Shown piece after piece: positions 1 through 7,938 of a DNA stretch of 32,938 bases. The translations under genes and the position numbers were made by a program. The notes beneath the pieces are model-generated. The model saw only the letters and a list, made by a program, of their open reading frames with translations. It made no database searches and was not told the DNA's origin. Position 1 is the first letter of the stretch. Each line of letters starts with the position of its first letter. This DNA comes from Burkholderiaceae bacterium (lineage in GTDB: Bacteria > Pseudomonadota > Gammaproteobacteria > Burkholderiales > Burkholderiaceae): NCBI GenBank assembly GCA_030151165.1, contig JASLEM010000128.1:1-32938 (forward strand), in the 5' to 3' direction.

Positions 1-7
1 CCCGGCC

Positions 8-1234
8 GTGAAGCCGATCGCCAAGTCCAGCAAGCTCGCCAACATCGGTTACGACATCCGCGGCCCCGTCCTCGACAAGGCCCGCCAGATGGAGGACGAA
101 GGCCAGAAGATCATCAAGCTGAACATCGGCAACGTCGCCGCGTTCGGCCTCGAGCCGCCCGACGAGATCGTGCAGGACATGATCCGCAACCTGCCCAACG
201 CCGCCGCGTACACGGACTCGAAGGGCCTGTTCGCGCCGCGCAAGGCGGTGGTGCACTACACGCAGCAGAAGAACGTCGCGCACGTCACGGTCGACGACGT
301 CTACCTCGGCAACGGCGCCTCCGAGCTGATCGCGATGAGCATGAACGCGCTGCTCGACTCGGGTGACGAGGTGCTGATCCCGTCGCCGGACTACCCGCTG
401 TACACGGCCGTCGTCGGGCTGTCGGGCGGCACGCCGGTGCACTACCAGTGCGACGAGCAGTCCGACTGGCTGCCCGATGTCGCCGACATCCGCGCCAAGG
501 TCACGCCGCGCACCAAGGCGATCGTGATCATCAACCCGAACAACCCGACCGGCGCGCTGTACCCCGAGGCGGTGCTGCGCGACATCGTGCAGGTCGCGCG
601 CGAGCACGAGCTCGTGGTGTTCGCCGACGAAATCTACGACAAGACGCTCTACGACGGCGCGGAGCACACCAGCATCGCGTCGCTCGCCGACGACGTGCTG
701 TTCGTGACCTTCAACGGGCTGTCGAAGAATTACCGCTCGTGCGGCTATCGCGCGGGCTGGATGGTCGTCTCGGGCGCGAAGCGCTCCGCGAAGGACTACA
801 TCGAGGGCCTCAACATGCTCGCGTCGATGCGCCTGTGCGCCAACACGCCGGGCCAGCTCGCGATCCAGACGGCGCTCGGCGGCTACCAGAGCATCAAGGA
901 CCTCGTCGCGCCCGGCGGCCGCCTCGCGCGCCAGCGCGACCTCGCCTACGAACTGCTGACGCAGATCCCGGGCGTGACGGTGGTCAAGCCCAAGGCGGCG
1001 CTGTACATGTTCCCGCGCCTCGACCCGAAGCTCTATCCGATCGCCGACGACCAGCAGTTCGCCTACGAGCTGCTCGCCGAGGAGAAGGTACTGATCGTGC
1101 AGGGCACCGGCTTCAACTGGGGGCGCACGGACCACTTCCGCGTCGTGTTCCTGCCGAACGCGGACGACCTGACGGAGGCCGTGGGCCGCATCGCGCGCTT
1201 CCTGGACGGCTACCGCAAGCGCCATTCGGCCTGA
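8..1234 (+). CDS. alaA: AlaA-type PLP-dependent alanine aminotransferase
   Basis: A fold-type I, pyridoxal-phosphate aminotransferase that by family knowledge makes alanine from pyruvate with glutamate as amino donor, in the cytoplasm. The 408-residue sequence follows E. coli AlaA closely from end to end: the KSSKLANIGYDIRGPVL start, NPNNPTG at about residues 176-182, DEIYDK at 207-212, the Schiff-base lysine K240 in FNGLSKNYR, and the GYRAGWMV stretch behind it. The start is GTG at position 8, chosen because the protein aligns there with AlaA's own N-terminus; only seven bases precede it, so the ribosome site and promoter are outside the window. The stop is two bases before the next ATG, so it is probably co-transcribed with the DUF1176 gene, hom and thrC. 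In Burkholderiales this gene usually stands ahead of hom. A different amino acceptor cannot be excluded. Confidence 0.93.
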   Translation: MKPIAKSSKLANIGYDIRGPVLDKARQMEDEGQKIIKLNIGNVAAFGLEPPDEIVQDMIRNLPNAAAYTDSKGLFAPRKAVVHYTQQKNVAHVTVDDVYLGNGASELIAMSMNALLDSGDEVLIPSPDYPLYTAVVGLSGGTPVHYQCDEQSDWLPDVADIRAKVTPRTKAIVIINPNNPTGALYPEAVLRDIVQVAREHELVVFADEIYDKTLYDGAEHTSIASLADDVLFVTFNGLSKNYRSCGYRAGWMVVSGAKRSAKDYIEGLNMLASMRLCANTPGQLAIQTALGGYQSIKDLVAPGGRLARQRDLAYELLTQIPGVTVVKPKAALYMFPRLDPKLYPIADDQQFAYELLAEEKVLIVQGTGFNWGRTDHFRVVFLPNADDLTEAVGRIARFLDGYRKRHSA

Positions 1235-1236
1235 GC

Positions 1237-2271
1237 ATGCGCAGCTTCCAAGCGGCCCTCGCGGCGCTGCTCGCGGTCCTCAGCCTGCCCGCGGGCGCGC
1301 AGACCTTCGAGCACAAGGACTGGCAGCTCGCCTGCGACAACACGCGCACCTGCCGCGCGGCCGGCTACCAGCGCGACGGCGACGACACCGCCCACGCGGT
1401 CTCCGTGCTGTTCACGCGCGCGGCCGGCCCCGGCACGAAGGTGGCCGGCGAGCTGCAGCTGGGCGACGCGGACGAGTCCGCGCCGCATCCGCAGAGCGTC
1501 CGGCTCGCCATCGCCGGCAAGGCCGCGGGCACGATCAAGCTCGACGGCAAGGACAGCAACCACGCCGAGCTGCCGCCGGCGATCGTCGCGGCGCTGCTGA
1601 AGGCGTTGACCGGCACCGCCGCAATCGTGTTTTCGGACGGCGACGACCGGTGGACGCTGTCGAGCGACGGCGCCTCGGCCGTGCTGCTGAAGATGGACGA
1701 CCTGCAGGGCCGCGTCGGCACGCCGTCCGCGATCGTGCGCAAGGGCGGCGAGGGCGAGGCCAAGGTGCTGCCGCCGTTGCCGATGCCGGTCGTGCAGGCC
1801 GTGCCGATCCTGGACCAGCCGCATCCCGGCGACGACGCGCTCGCCGTGAAGATCCTCGCGTCGATCAAGCCGACCGACGAGTGCGACCTGCTGCACGACC
1901 GCGACGTCCAGAAGCAGCTCGCCAGCACGCCCGCGCTGTGGCACCTCGACGGCGCGCGCGTGCTCGTCACCACGCTGTGCTGGCGCGGCGCGTACAACAC
2001 CGGCGACGGCTACTGGATCGCGAACGCGAAGCCGCCGTACGATCCGAAGCTGGTGACGAACTCCGGCACCGACTTCGACCTGAAGACCGGCATCTCGTCG
2101 CAGGAGAAGGGCCGCGGCGTCGCGGACTGCATCGGCACCGACGCCTGGACCTGGGACGGCCACGACTTCGTGCACACCGACGAGTCGACGACCGGCCTGT
2201 GCCGCACGGTGTCGCTGGGCGGCGCGTGGCAGTTGCCGACGATCGTCGCCAAGGTGCTCCCGGCAAAATGA
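1237..2271 (+). CDS. Secreted DUF1176 family protein
   Basis: A 344-residue protein of unknown function. The first 22 residues are a typical Sec signal peptide (MRSF, then an Ala/Leu core, then PAGA-QTF), so the mature protein should be periplasmic. The early motif WQLACDNTRTC (cysteines about 33 and 39) and the late, cysteine-containing GYWIAN and WDGHDFVHT segments match what I know of DUF1176 proteins. The start at 1237 lies two bases after the alaA stop (TGAGCATG), which argues for translational coupling. A longer in-frame reading running back to 448 overlaps alaA and is not credible as protein. Sitting between alaA and hom it may merely ride in the amino-acid operon; nothing in the sequence links it to threonine synthesis. 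Confidence 0.85.
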   Translation: MRSFQAALAALLAVLSLPAGAQTFEHKDWQLACDNTRTCRAAGYQRDGDDTAHAVSVLFTRAAGPGTKVAGELQLGDADESAPHPQSVRLAIAGKAAGTIKLDGKDSNHAELPPAIVAALLKALTGTAAIVFSDGDDRWTLSSDGASAVLLKMDDLQGRVGTPSAIVRKGGEGEAKVLPPLPMPVVQAVPILDQPHPGDDALAVKILASIKPTDECDLLHDRDVQKQLASTPALWHLDGARVLVTTLCWRGAYNTGDGYWIANAKPPYDPKLVTNSGTDFDLKTGISSQEKGRGVADCIGTDAWTWDGHDFVHTDESTTGLCRTVSLGGAWQLPTIVAKVLPAK

Positions 2272-2333
2272 GCTCCGCTCCGGCGGGGCGCTGAAAGGCG
2301 GCCGCCCGGGCCGCGCAACGAGACTGATTTCAC

Positions 2334-2338
2334 GAGGA
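2334..2338 (+). promoter_or_regulatory. Shine-Dalgarno that decides the hom start
   Basis: GAGGA ends two bases before the ATG at 2341 but eight bases before the ATG at 2347. Eight is a normal spacing, so the second ATG (protein start MKPIQVGLLG) is the likelier start. Confidence 0.6.
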
Positions 2339-2346
2339 CTATGAAG

Positions 2347-3666
2347 ATGAAACCGATCCAAGTCGGCCTGCTGGGCATCGGAACCGTGGGTTCCGGCACG
2401 TTCAAGGTGCTCACGCGCAACCAGGAAGAGATCCGCCGCCGCGCGGGGCGTGGCATCGAGATCGCGATGGTCGCGGATCTCGACGTCGAGCGGGCCCGCG
2501 GCGTGGTGGGCGAGGGCGTGACGATCGTCTCGGACGCGCGCGAGGTCATCGAGAACCCGGCGATCGACATCGTCGTCGAGCTGATCGGCGGCTACGGTAT
2601 CGCCAAGGAGCTGGTGCTGGAGGCGATCGCGGCGGGCAAGCACGTGGTCACGGCCAACAAGGCACTGCTCGCGGTGCACGGCAACGAGATCTTCGCCGCC
2701 GCGCGCGAGAAGGGCGTGATGGTCGCGTTCGAGGCCGCGGTGGCGGGCGGCATCCCGATCATCAAGGCACTGCGCGAAGGCCTGACCGCCAACCGCATCG
2801 AGTGGATCGCCGGCATCATCAACGGCACGACGAACTTCATCCTGTCCGAGATGCGCGACAAGGGGCTGGACTTCGACGTCGTGCTGAAGGAAGCGCAGCG
2901 CCTGGGCTATGCCGAGGCCGACCCGACCTTCGACATCGAGGGCATCGACGCCGCGCACAAGGCGACGATCATGAGCGCGATCGCGTTCGGCATCCCGATG
3001 CAGTTCGACCACGCGCACGTCGAGGGCATCGTCGGGCTGCAGGCGGCCGACATCAAGCATGCCGAGGCGCTGGGCTACCGCATCAAGCTGCTGGGCATCA
3101 CGCGCCGCCGCCCCGACGCGAACGGCATCGAGCTGCGCGTGCACCCGACGCTGGTGCCGGCCAAGCGGCTGATCGCCAATGTCGAGGGCGCGATGAACGC
3201 GGTCGTGGTGCAGGCGGATGCGGTCGGCACGACGCTGTACTACGGCAAGGGCGCGGGCGCCGAGCCGACGGCGTCGGCGGTGGTGGCCGACCTGGTCGAC
3301 ATCACGCGCCTGCACACGGCCGACCCGGACCACCGCGTGCCGCATCTCGCGTTCCGCGCGGATTCGCTGGCCTCGACGCCGATCCTGCGCATGTGCGACG
3401 TCGTGACGTCGTTCTACCTGCGCCTGTGCGTGGCCGACGAGGCGGGCGTGCTGTCGAAGATCACGACGACGCTGGCCGAGCACGACATCTCGATCGACGC
3501 GGTGCTGCAGCGCCCGAGCCCCGACCGCAAGGACGGCCAGCAGGACCTGATCATCCTCACGCACAACACCGTCGAGGGCAAGATGCGCCAGGCGATCGAG
3601 CAGATGCAGGCGCTGCCGACGGTGCTGGCGCCGATCGTGAGCCTGCGCAAGGAAGACCTGGCCTGA
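2347..3666 (+). CDS. hom: Homoserine dehydrogenase
   Basis: Reduces aspartate-4-semialdehyde to homoserine with NAD(P)H, the branch point to threonine and methionine. The 439-residue protein has the monofunctional layout: an N-terminal Rossmann fold with GLLGIGTVGSG, the TANKALLA segment, the central catalytic part with GIINGTTNFIL and EADPTFDIEGIDAAHK (the conserved lysine-bearing motif), and a C-terminal ACT domain from about residue 355 (FYLRLCVADEAGVLSKI) that in the family binds threonine for feedback inhibition. No aspartokinase domain is fused to it. The start at 2347 was chosen over the ATG at 2341 from Shine-Dalgarno spacing. The thrC start follows two bases after the stop. No leader peptide or attenuator is visible in the 75 bases ahead, so control is probably at the protein level through the ACT domain. 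Confidence 0.96.
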   Translation: MKPIQVGLLGIGTVGSGTFKVLTRNQEEIRRRAGRGIEIAMVADLDVERARGVVGEGVTIVSDAREVIENPAIDIVVELIGGYGIAKELVLEAIAAGKHVVTANKALLAVHGNEIFAAAREKGVMVAFEAAVAGGIPIIKALREGLTANRIEWIAGIINGTTNFILSEMRDKGLDFDVVLKEAQRLGYAEADPTFDIEGIDAAHKATIMSAIAFGIPMQFDHAHVEGIVGLQAADIKHAEALGYRIKLLGITRRRPDANGIELRVHPTLVPAKRLIANVEGAMNAVVVQADAVGTTLYYGKGAGAEPTASAVVADLVDITRLHTADPDHRVPHLAFRADSLASTPILRMCDVVTSFYLRLCVADEAGVLSKITTTLAEHDISIDAVLQRPSPDRKDGQQDLIILTHNTVEGKMRQAIEQMQALPTVLAPIVSLRKEDLA

Positions 3667-3668
3667 GC

Positions 3669-5084
3669 ATGAAGTACGTCAGCACCCGGGGCGACGCCAC
3701 GCCGCGCGCCTTCAGCGAGATCCTGCTCGAGGGCCTCGCGCCCGATGGCGGGCTGTACCTGCCCACGCACTACCCGCAGGTCGACGACGCGACGCTCACG
3801 CGCTGGCGCGCGCTGTCGTACGCGGACCTGGCCTACGAGATCCTGTCGCTGTACATCGACGACATCCCGCCGGCGGACCTGCGCGCGCTGGCGGCGAGGA
3901 CGTACACGGCGGAGGTCTTCGGCACGCGCGAGATCGTGCCGCTGAAGGCGCTGGAAGCCGGCGTGAAGCTGGAGGCCTTGTCGAACGGGCCGACGCTCGC
4001 GTTCAAGGACATGGCGATGCAGCTGCTCGGCAACCTGTTCGAGTACGAGCTGGGGCGCCGCAGCGAGACGCTGAACATCCTGGGCGCGACGTCGGGCGAC
4101 ACGGGCAGCGCGGCCGAGCATGCGATGCGCGGCAAGAAGGGCGTGAGCGTGTTCATGCTGAGCCCGTTCGGGCGCATGAGCCCGTTCCAGCAGGCGCAGA
4201 TGTTCAGCCTGCAGGACGCGAACATCCACAACCTGAGCGTCGAGGGCGTGTTCGACGATTGCCAGGACATCGTGAAGGCGGTGTCGAACGACCTCGCGTT
4301 CAAGCGCGAGTGGCGGATCGGCACGGTCAACTCGATCAACTGGGCGCGGCTGCTGGCGCAGGTCGTGTACTACTTCGCCGGGTATTTTCAGGCGACGACG
4401 CGCAACGAGCAGCAGGTCGACTTCGCGGTGCCGTCGGGGAACTTCGGCAACGTGTGCGCGGGGCACGTGGCGCGGATGATGGGGTTGCCGATCGGGCAGC
4501 TGGTCGTCGCGACGAACGAGAACGACGTGCTGGACGAGTTCTTCCGGACGGGCACGTACCGCGTGCGCGGGTCTTCCGAGACTTTCGAGACGTCGAGCCC
4601 GTCGATGGACATCTCGAAGGCGTCGAACTTCGAGCGCTTCGTGTTCGACCTGCTGGGGCGCGACGGGGCGCGGGTGCGCGAGCTGTTCGGCGCGGGGCTG
4701 CAGCGGGACGGCGCGTTCTCGTTGTCGGCCGACGAGAAGGCGGCGATCGGGCGTTTCGGGTTCGTGTCGGGGCGCAGCACGCATGCGGATCGGATCGCGA
4801 CGATCCGCGATACCGACCGGCGCTTCGGCGTGGTCGTGGATACGCACACGGCGGATGGCCTGAAGGTCGCTCGGGAGCATGTGCGTGGCGGGGTGCCGAT
4901 GATCGTGCTGGAGACGGCGTTGCCGGTGAAGTTCGCTGACACGATCTTCGAGGCGTTGGGGCGGAGGCCTTCTTTGCCGGTCGCTTTGGCGGATCTTGAG
5001 TCGCGGCCGAAGCGGTTTACCGTGGTGCCGGCGGATGTCGATGTCGTGAAGGCGTTCGTTGCGGGGCACGCGCCGGGGCGTTGA
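3669..5084 (+). CDS. thrC: Threonine synthase
   Basis: Converts O-phosphohomoserine to threonine with pyridoxal phosphate. At 471 residues it is the length of the long, enterobacterial/yeast-type enzymes. Visible marks are MKYVSTRGDA at the start, the PLP lysine K113 in SNGPTLAFKDMAMQLLG, and the phosphate-binding ATSGDTGSAAEHA at about 140-152, followed by VPSGNFGNVCAG further on. It starts two bases after hom (TGAGCATG) and is clearly coupled to it. The reading frame ends at 5084 and is followed at once by a run of seven T, but no stem precedes that run, so I do not call a rho-independent terminator there. Confidence 0.96.
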   Translation: MKYVSTRGDATPRAFSEILLEGLAPDGGLYLPTHYPQVDDATLTRWRALSYADLAYEILSLYIDDIPPADLRALAARTYTAEVFGTREIVPLKALEAGVKLEALSNGPTLAFKDMAMQLLGNLFEYELGRRSETLNILGATSGDTGSAAEHAMRGKKGVSVFMLSPFGRMSPFQQAQMFSLQDANIHNLSVEGVFDDCQDIVKAVSNDLAFKREWRIGTVNSINWARLLAQVVYYFAGYFQATTRNEQQVDFAVPSGNFGNVCAGHVARMMGLPIGQLVVATNENDVLDEFFRTGTYRVRGSSETFETSSPSMDISKASNFERFVFDLLGRDGARVRELFGAGLQRDGAFSLSADEKAAIGRFGFVSGRSTHADRIATIRDTDRRFGVVVDTHTADGLKVAREHVRGGVPMIVLETALPVKFADTIFEALGRRPSLPVALADLESRPKRFTVVPADVDVVKAFVAGHAPGR

Positions 5085-5135
5085 TTTTTTTCGACGCTGC
5101 GCGTCGGGGGTGTTCTTCGAGCGCGGGGGCGGCGA

Positions 5136-5321
5136 CAGGCTGGCCAGGGGCTTGGCTCGCCGGCTCCGAGGAGTGAATCCGGCCTGCACGGCCGGATTCG
5201 GCGGGCTCTCGATGAAGTTCGACCGCGTGGATCGGGCGGATCGCGTCCGGATCGCTCGTCGCCCGCCGCGATGCCCGCTACCAGGCGCGTTCGCCGGCGA
5301 GCCAAGCCCCTGGCCAGCCTG
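5136..5321. repeat. 29-bp perfect inverted repeat
   Basis: The arm at 5136-5164 (begins CAGGCTGGCCAGGGGC) is repeated exactly as its reverse complement at 5293-5321, with 128 bases between. Four of the next five outer bases also pair. A perfect 29-bp match is far beyond chance for a few hundred bases. As a result both strands would encode the peptide AGEPSPWPACRR. The layout resembles a small palindromic mobile repeat (REPIN or MITE type), but I see no target-site duplication and cannot tell whether other copies exist. Confidence 0.8.
5175..5199. repeat. Perfect 10-bp hairpin inside the inverted repeat
   Basis: GAATCCGGCC at 5175-5184 and GGCCGGATTC at 5190-5199 pair perfectly around the five-base loop TGCAC. 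It lies just inside the left arm of the 29-bp inverted repeat, so the element has nested palindromes. No T tract follows, so it is not a standard terminator. Confidence 0.7.
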
Positions 5322-5491
5322 CCGCCGGCGCGTCGCTCTTCGAGTTAGGGTGGCGTGTCTCGGCCCGTCGAGGGCCTCGACAGCTTGAGAGTGCGGGCGG
5401 GGTGGTCGGATGGCGACGTGGCGTTTGTCGTCGATTTCTCGTGGCCTTTTCGCGGCGTGGGTCGGTGGACCTGTTGCATCATGGCGGGGTC

Positions 5492-6898
5492 ATGAGCATC
5501 ACATCCAATACTTCATCTCCCGGGGCGCCTGCGCCGGAGGCGCGCAAGGCGCTGATCAGTGCCGACGACGCGTTGGCGCGGTTGCTGGCCGCAGTGGTTC
5601 CTTCCGGTCGCATCGAGACCGTCACGACGCCCGAGGCGTGGGGCCGTGTGCTCGCGCAGGACGTCGTGTCCTCGGTCGACGTGCCGCCAGCGGACAACAG
5701 CGCGATGGACGGCTACGCGATCCGGCTGGCGGATCTCGTCGATGGCGCCGGCACGGTGTTGCCGGTGAGCCAGCGCATTCCGGCAGGGGTCGTCGGGCAG
5801 CCGCTCGTGCCGGGCACGGCGGCGCGCATCTTCACGGGCGCGCAGGTGCCGCCGGGGGCGGACGCGGTCGTGATGCAGGAGCAGTGCGAGGCGATCGCGG
5901 CGGCGGGCGAGGGCGACGCGTTCGGCCGCGTGCGCGTCAACGAGGTGCCGAAGGCCGGCATGGCGATCCGGCGGCGCGGCGAGGACGTCCGCCTGGGCAG
6001 CGTCGTGCTGCGGGCCGGGCACAAGCTGGACGCTGCGGCGATCGGGCTGGCGGCGACGGTCGGGATGGCGCGGCTGGACGTGGCGGCGCGGCCGCGAGTC
6101 GGGCTGTTCTCGACGGGCGACGAGCTCGTGATGCCGGGCGAGCCGTTGCCGCCGGGCGCGATCTACAACTCGAACCGCTTCATGCTGGGCGCGCTGCTGC
6201 GCGGCCAGGGTTGCGTCGTGACGGATCTCGGCAACGTGCCGGACCGGCTGGACGCGACGCGCGCGATGCTGCGCGAAGCCGCGGCGGGGCATGACCTGAT
6301 CATCAGCTCGGGCGGCGTGTCGGTGGGCGAGGAAGACCACCTGAAGCCGGCGCTGGCGGCGGAAGGGCGGCTGGATCTGTGGGCGATCGCGATCAAGCCG
6401 GGCAAGCCGCTGGCGTTCGGCGCGGTGCGGCGCGCGGCCGCTGGCGCGGGATCGACGGAGTCGGCGGCGCTTCGCGCGTCGAGCGATGCGGCTCGCGCCG
6501 GCGACGCCGGACAACACGCGCAGGGCGACGCGGAGCAGGTCGCCGACGCCGTCGACGAAACCTGGTTCATCGGCCTGCCGGGCAACCCGGTGTCGAGCTA
6601 CGTGACGTTCACGCTGTTCGTGCGCCCGGTGCTGTTGCGGCTGCAGGGCGCGCCCGCGTTGGCGCCGGCCGGGTTGCCGGCACGGGCGGACTTCGCCTGG
6701 CCGCGGCCGGACAAGCGGCGGGAGTTCCTGCGCGTGCGACGCAACGCGACGGGTGGGCTGGACCTGTTCCAGAACCAGGGCTCGGGCGTGCTGAGCTCGC
6801 TCGCGTGGGGCGACGGCCTGGCGGACATCGCGCCGGGGCAGGTCGTGAACCCGGGCGACACGGTGCGCTTCCTGTCGCTGGCGGAGCTGGCGCCATGA
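5492..6898 (+). CDS. moeA: Molybdopterin molybdotransferase MoeA
   Basis: Inserts molybdate into adenylylated molybdopterin, the last common step of molybdenum cofactor synthesis. Family motifs are clear: PPADNSAMDGYAIR near residue 70, SGGVSVGEEDHLK near 270, IKPGKPLAFG, and FIGLPGNPVSSYVTF. From the ATG at 5492 it has 468 residues, longer than the usual 400-430. The excess is an alanine/serine-rich insert of about 45 residues between LAFGAVRRA and the WFIGLPGNPVS motif (DNA about 6430-6560); it keeps the frame and looks like a surface loop. The start is the first ATG just before the MoeA-like sequence; the GTG at 5402 would add 30 residues with no resemblance to MoeA. The stop overlaps the moaD start by four bases (ATGA). 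Confidence 0.94.
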   Translation: MSITSNTSSPGAPAPEARKALISADDALARLLAAVVPSGRIETVTTPEAWGRVLAQDVVSSVDVPPADNSAMDGYAIRLADLVDGAGTVLPVSQRIPAGVVGQPLVPGTAARIFTGAQVPPGADAVVMQEQCEAIAAAGEGDAFGRVRVNEVPKAGMAIRRRGEDVRLGSVVLRAGHKLDAAAIGLAATVGMARLDVAARPRVGLFSTGDELVMPGEPLPPGAIYNSNRFMLGALLRGQGCVVTDLGNVPDRLDATRAMLREAAAGHDLIISSGGVSVGEEDHLKPALAAEGRLDLWAIAIKPGKPLAFGAVRRAAAGAGSTESAALRASSDAARAGDAGQHAQGDAEQVADAVDETWFIGLPGNPVSSYVTFTLFVRPVLLRLQGAPALAPAGLPARADFAWPRPDKRREFLRVRRNATGGLDLFQNQGSGVLSSLAWGDGLADIAPGQVVNPGDTVRFLSLAELAP

Positions 6899-7182
6899 AG
6901 GTGACGTTGAAGTATTTCGCGTCGTTGCGCGAGTCGCTGGGGGCGGGTGGGGCGATCGAGTGGCCGGCGGGTGGCGTCGATGACGCATCGGCGGACGGCG
7001 TCCAGCCCGGCACGGCCGGCGCGTTGCGCGCGTGGCTGCGCACGCAGTCGGACGCGCACGCGCAGGCGCTCGCGCCGGGGCGCGCGGTGCGCGTGGCGGT
7101 CGACCAGGCGTTGGCGGAGGAGTCGACACCGCTGCGCGACGGCGCCGAGGTCGCGTTCTTTCCGCCGGTGACCGGCGGGTGA
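6895..7182 (+). CDS. moaD: Molybdopterin synthase sulfur-carrier subunit MoaD
   Basis: The small ubiquitin-like subunit of molybdopterin synthase. Its C-terminal Gly-Gly is adenylylated and thiocarboxylated, then donates sulfur to precursor Z inside MoaE. The 95-residue protein begins MKVTLKYFASLRESLG, carries VAVDQALAEESTPLRDGAEVAFFPPVTGG at the end in MoaD fashion, and stops right after the Gly-Gly. It is slightly longer than the usual 80-85 because of a Gly/Asp/Ala-rich loop at about residues 27-45. It overlaps moeA by four bases and is followed after five bases by moaE. Confidence 0.94.
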   Translation: MKVTLKYFASLRESLGAGGAIEWPAGGVDDASADGVQPGTAGALRAWLRTQSDAHAQALAPGRAVRVAVDQALAEESTPLRDGAEVAFFPPVTGG

Positions 7183-7187
7183 CGGCG

Positions 7188-7814
7188 ATGAACGGCGGAC
7201 GTGATTCGCGGGGCGTGACGGCGGCGGGCGTCGACAACGGCGCTGTCGATCCGATGGGTGGGCGCGTCGGCGGTCGTGTCGACCTCCCTGCGGACGGGGC
7301 CGCGGCGCCGCGCGTGCGCATCCAGGAAGTCGACTTCGACGTCGCCGCCGAGCTCGCCTCGATGCAGGGCGGCCGAACCGACATCGGCGCCGTCGCGACC
7401 TTCGTCGGCTGCGTGCGCGGCAACACGCCCGACGACGCGATTTCGGCGCTGACGCTGGAGCACTACCCCGGCATGACCGAGCGCGCGATCGAGGCGATGA
7501 TCGACGAGGCGTCGCGCCGCTTCGCGATGCTCGACGCGCGCGTGATCCACCGCGTCGGACGGCTGCTGCCGGGCGAGCGCATCGTGTTCGTGGCCGCGGC
7601 GTCCTCGCACCGGCGCGACGCGTTCCAGGCCTGCGAGTTCCTGATGGACTACCTCAAGACGCACGCGCCGTTCTGGAAGAAGGAGTCGACCGCGGACGGC
7701 GAGCGCTGGGTCGACGCGCGCGTGGCGGACGACGAGGCGTTGCAGCGGTGGGGCATCGCGTCGGGCAATGCGTCCCGGCCATCGGACGACGCGACAGGGG
7801 ACGCCTCCGGCTGA
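7188..7814 (+). CDS. moaE: Molybdopterin synthase catalytic subunit MoaE
   Basis: The large subunit that converts precursor Z to molybdopterin with sulfur from MoaD. Core motifs are GAVATFVGCVRG, LEHYPGMTE, IHRVGRLLPGE, the SSHRRDAFQACEFLMDYLK block and APFWKKE, whose lysines are the catalytic pair of the family. The ATG at 7188, five bases after the moaD stop, gives 208 residues against about 150 usual: an N-terminal tail of about 42 Gly/Asp/Val-rich residues and about 25 Ser/Asp/Ala-rich residues at the C-terminus are extra. An in-frame GTG at 7314 would start right at the conserved RIQEVDF and is the alternative. moaA and moaC are not in the window, so the early steps are encoded elsewhere. 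Confidence 0.92.
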   Translation: MNGGRDSRGVTAAGVDNGAVDPMGGRVGGRVDLPADGAAAPRVRIQEVDFDVAAELASMQGGRTDIGAVATFVGCVRGNTPDDAISALTLEHYPGMTERAIEAMIDEASRRFAMLDARVIHRVGRLLPGERIVFVAAASSHRRDAFQACEFLMDYLKTHAPFWKKESTADGERWVDARVADDEALQRWGIASGNASRPSDDATGDASG

Positions 7815-7938
7815 CCTCGTCGGCCCCGCGGCGCGGCCGCGGCGCACGGGCACCCGGCTTGCCGCCCTTCCGGTCTTGCGGACCCCCGTCGTCGCGACGA
7901 CGCGGGCGGTTCGTCCCCCACCAGAAGGGAGCATCCCC

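Larger units (their letters stand above)
5085..5491. other. Non-coding gap between thrC and moeA
   Basis: This 407-base stretch has no credible gene. The moeA reading frame can be extended back to a GTG at 5402, but the extension is not MoeA-like. The gap is occupied mainly by the long inverted repeat and inner hairpin described separately. A T run at 5085-5092 followed by a small stem (CGACGC/GCGTCG) is in the wrong order for a plus-strand terminator. Confidence 0.6.

Noticed and set aside
1210..3564. Antisense open frame of 784 codons across DUF1176 and hom
   Set aside because: Shadow of the plus-strand genes; composition is arginine/histidine/aspartate-rich without motifs.
5085..5106. T-run after thrC as a terminator
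   Set aside because: The T tract precedes rather than follows the small CGACGC/GCGTCG stem, so it cannot act as a plus-strand intrinsic terminator.
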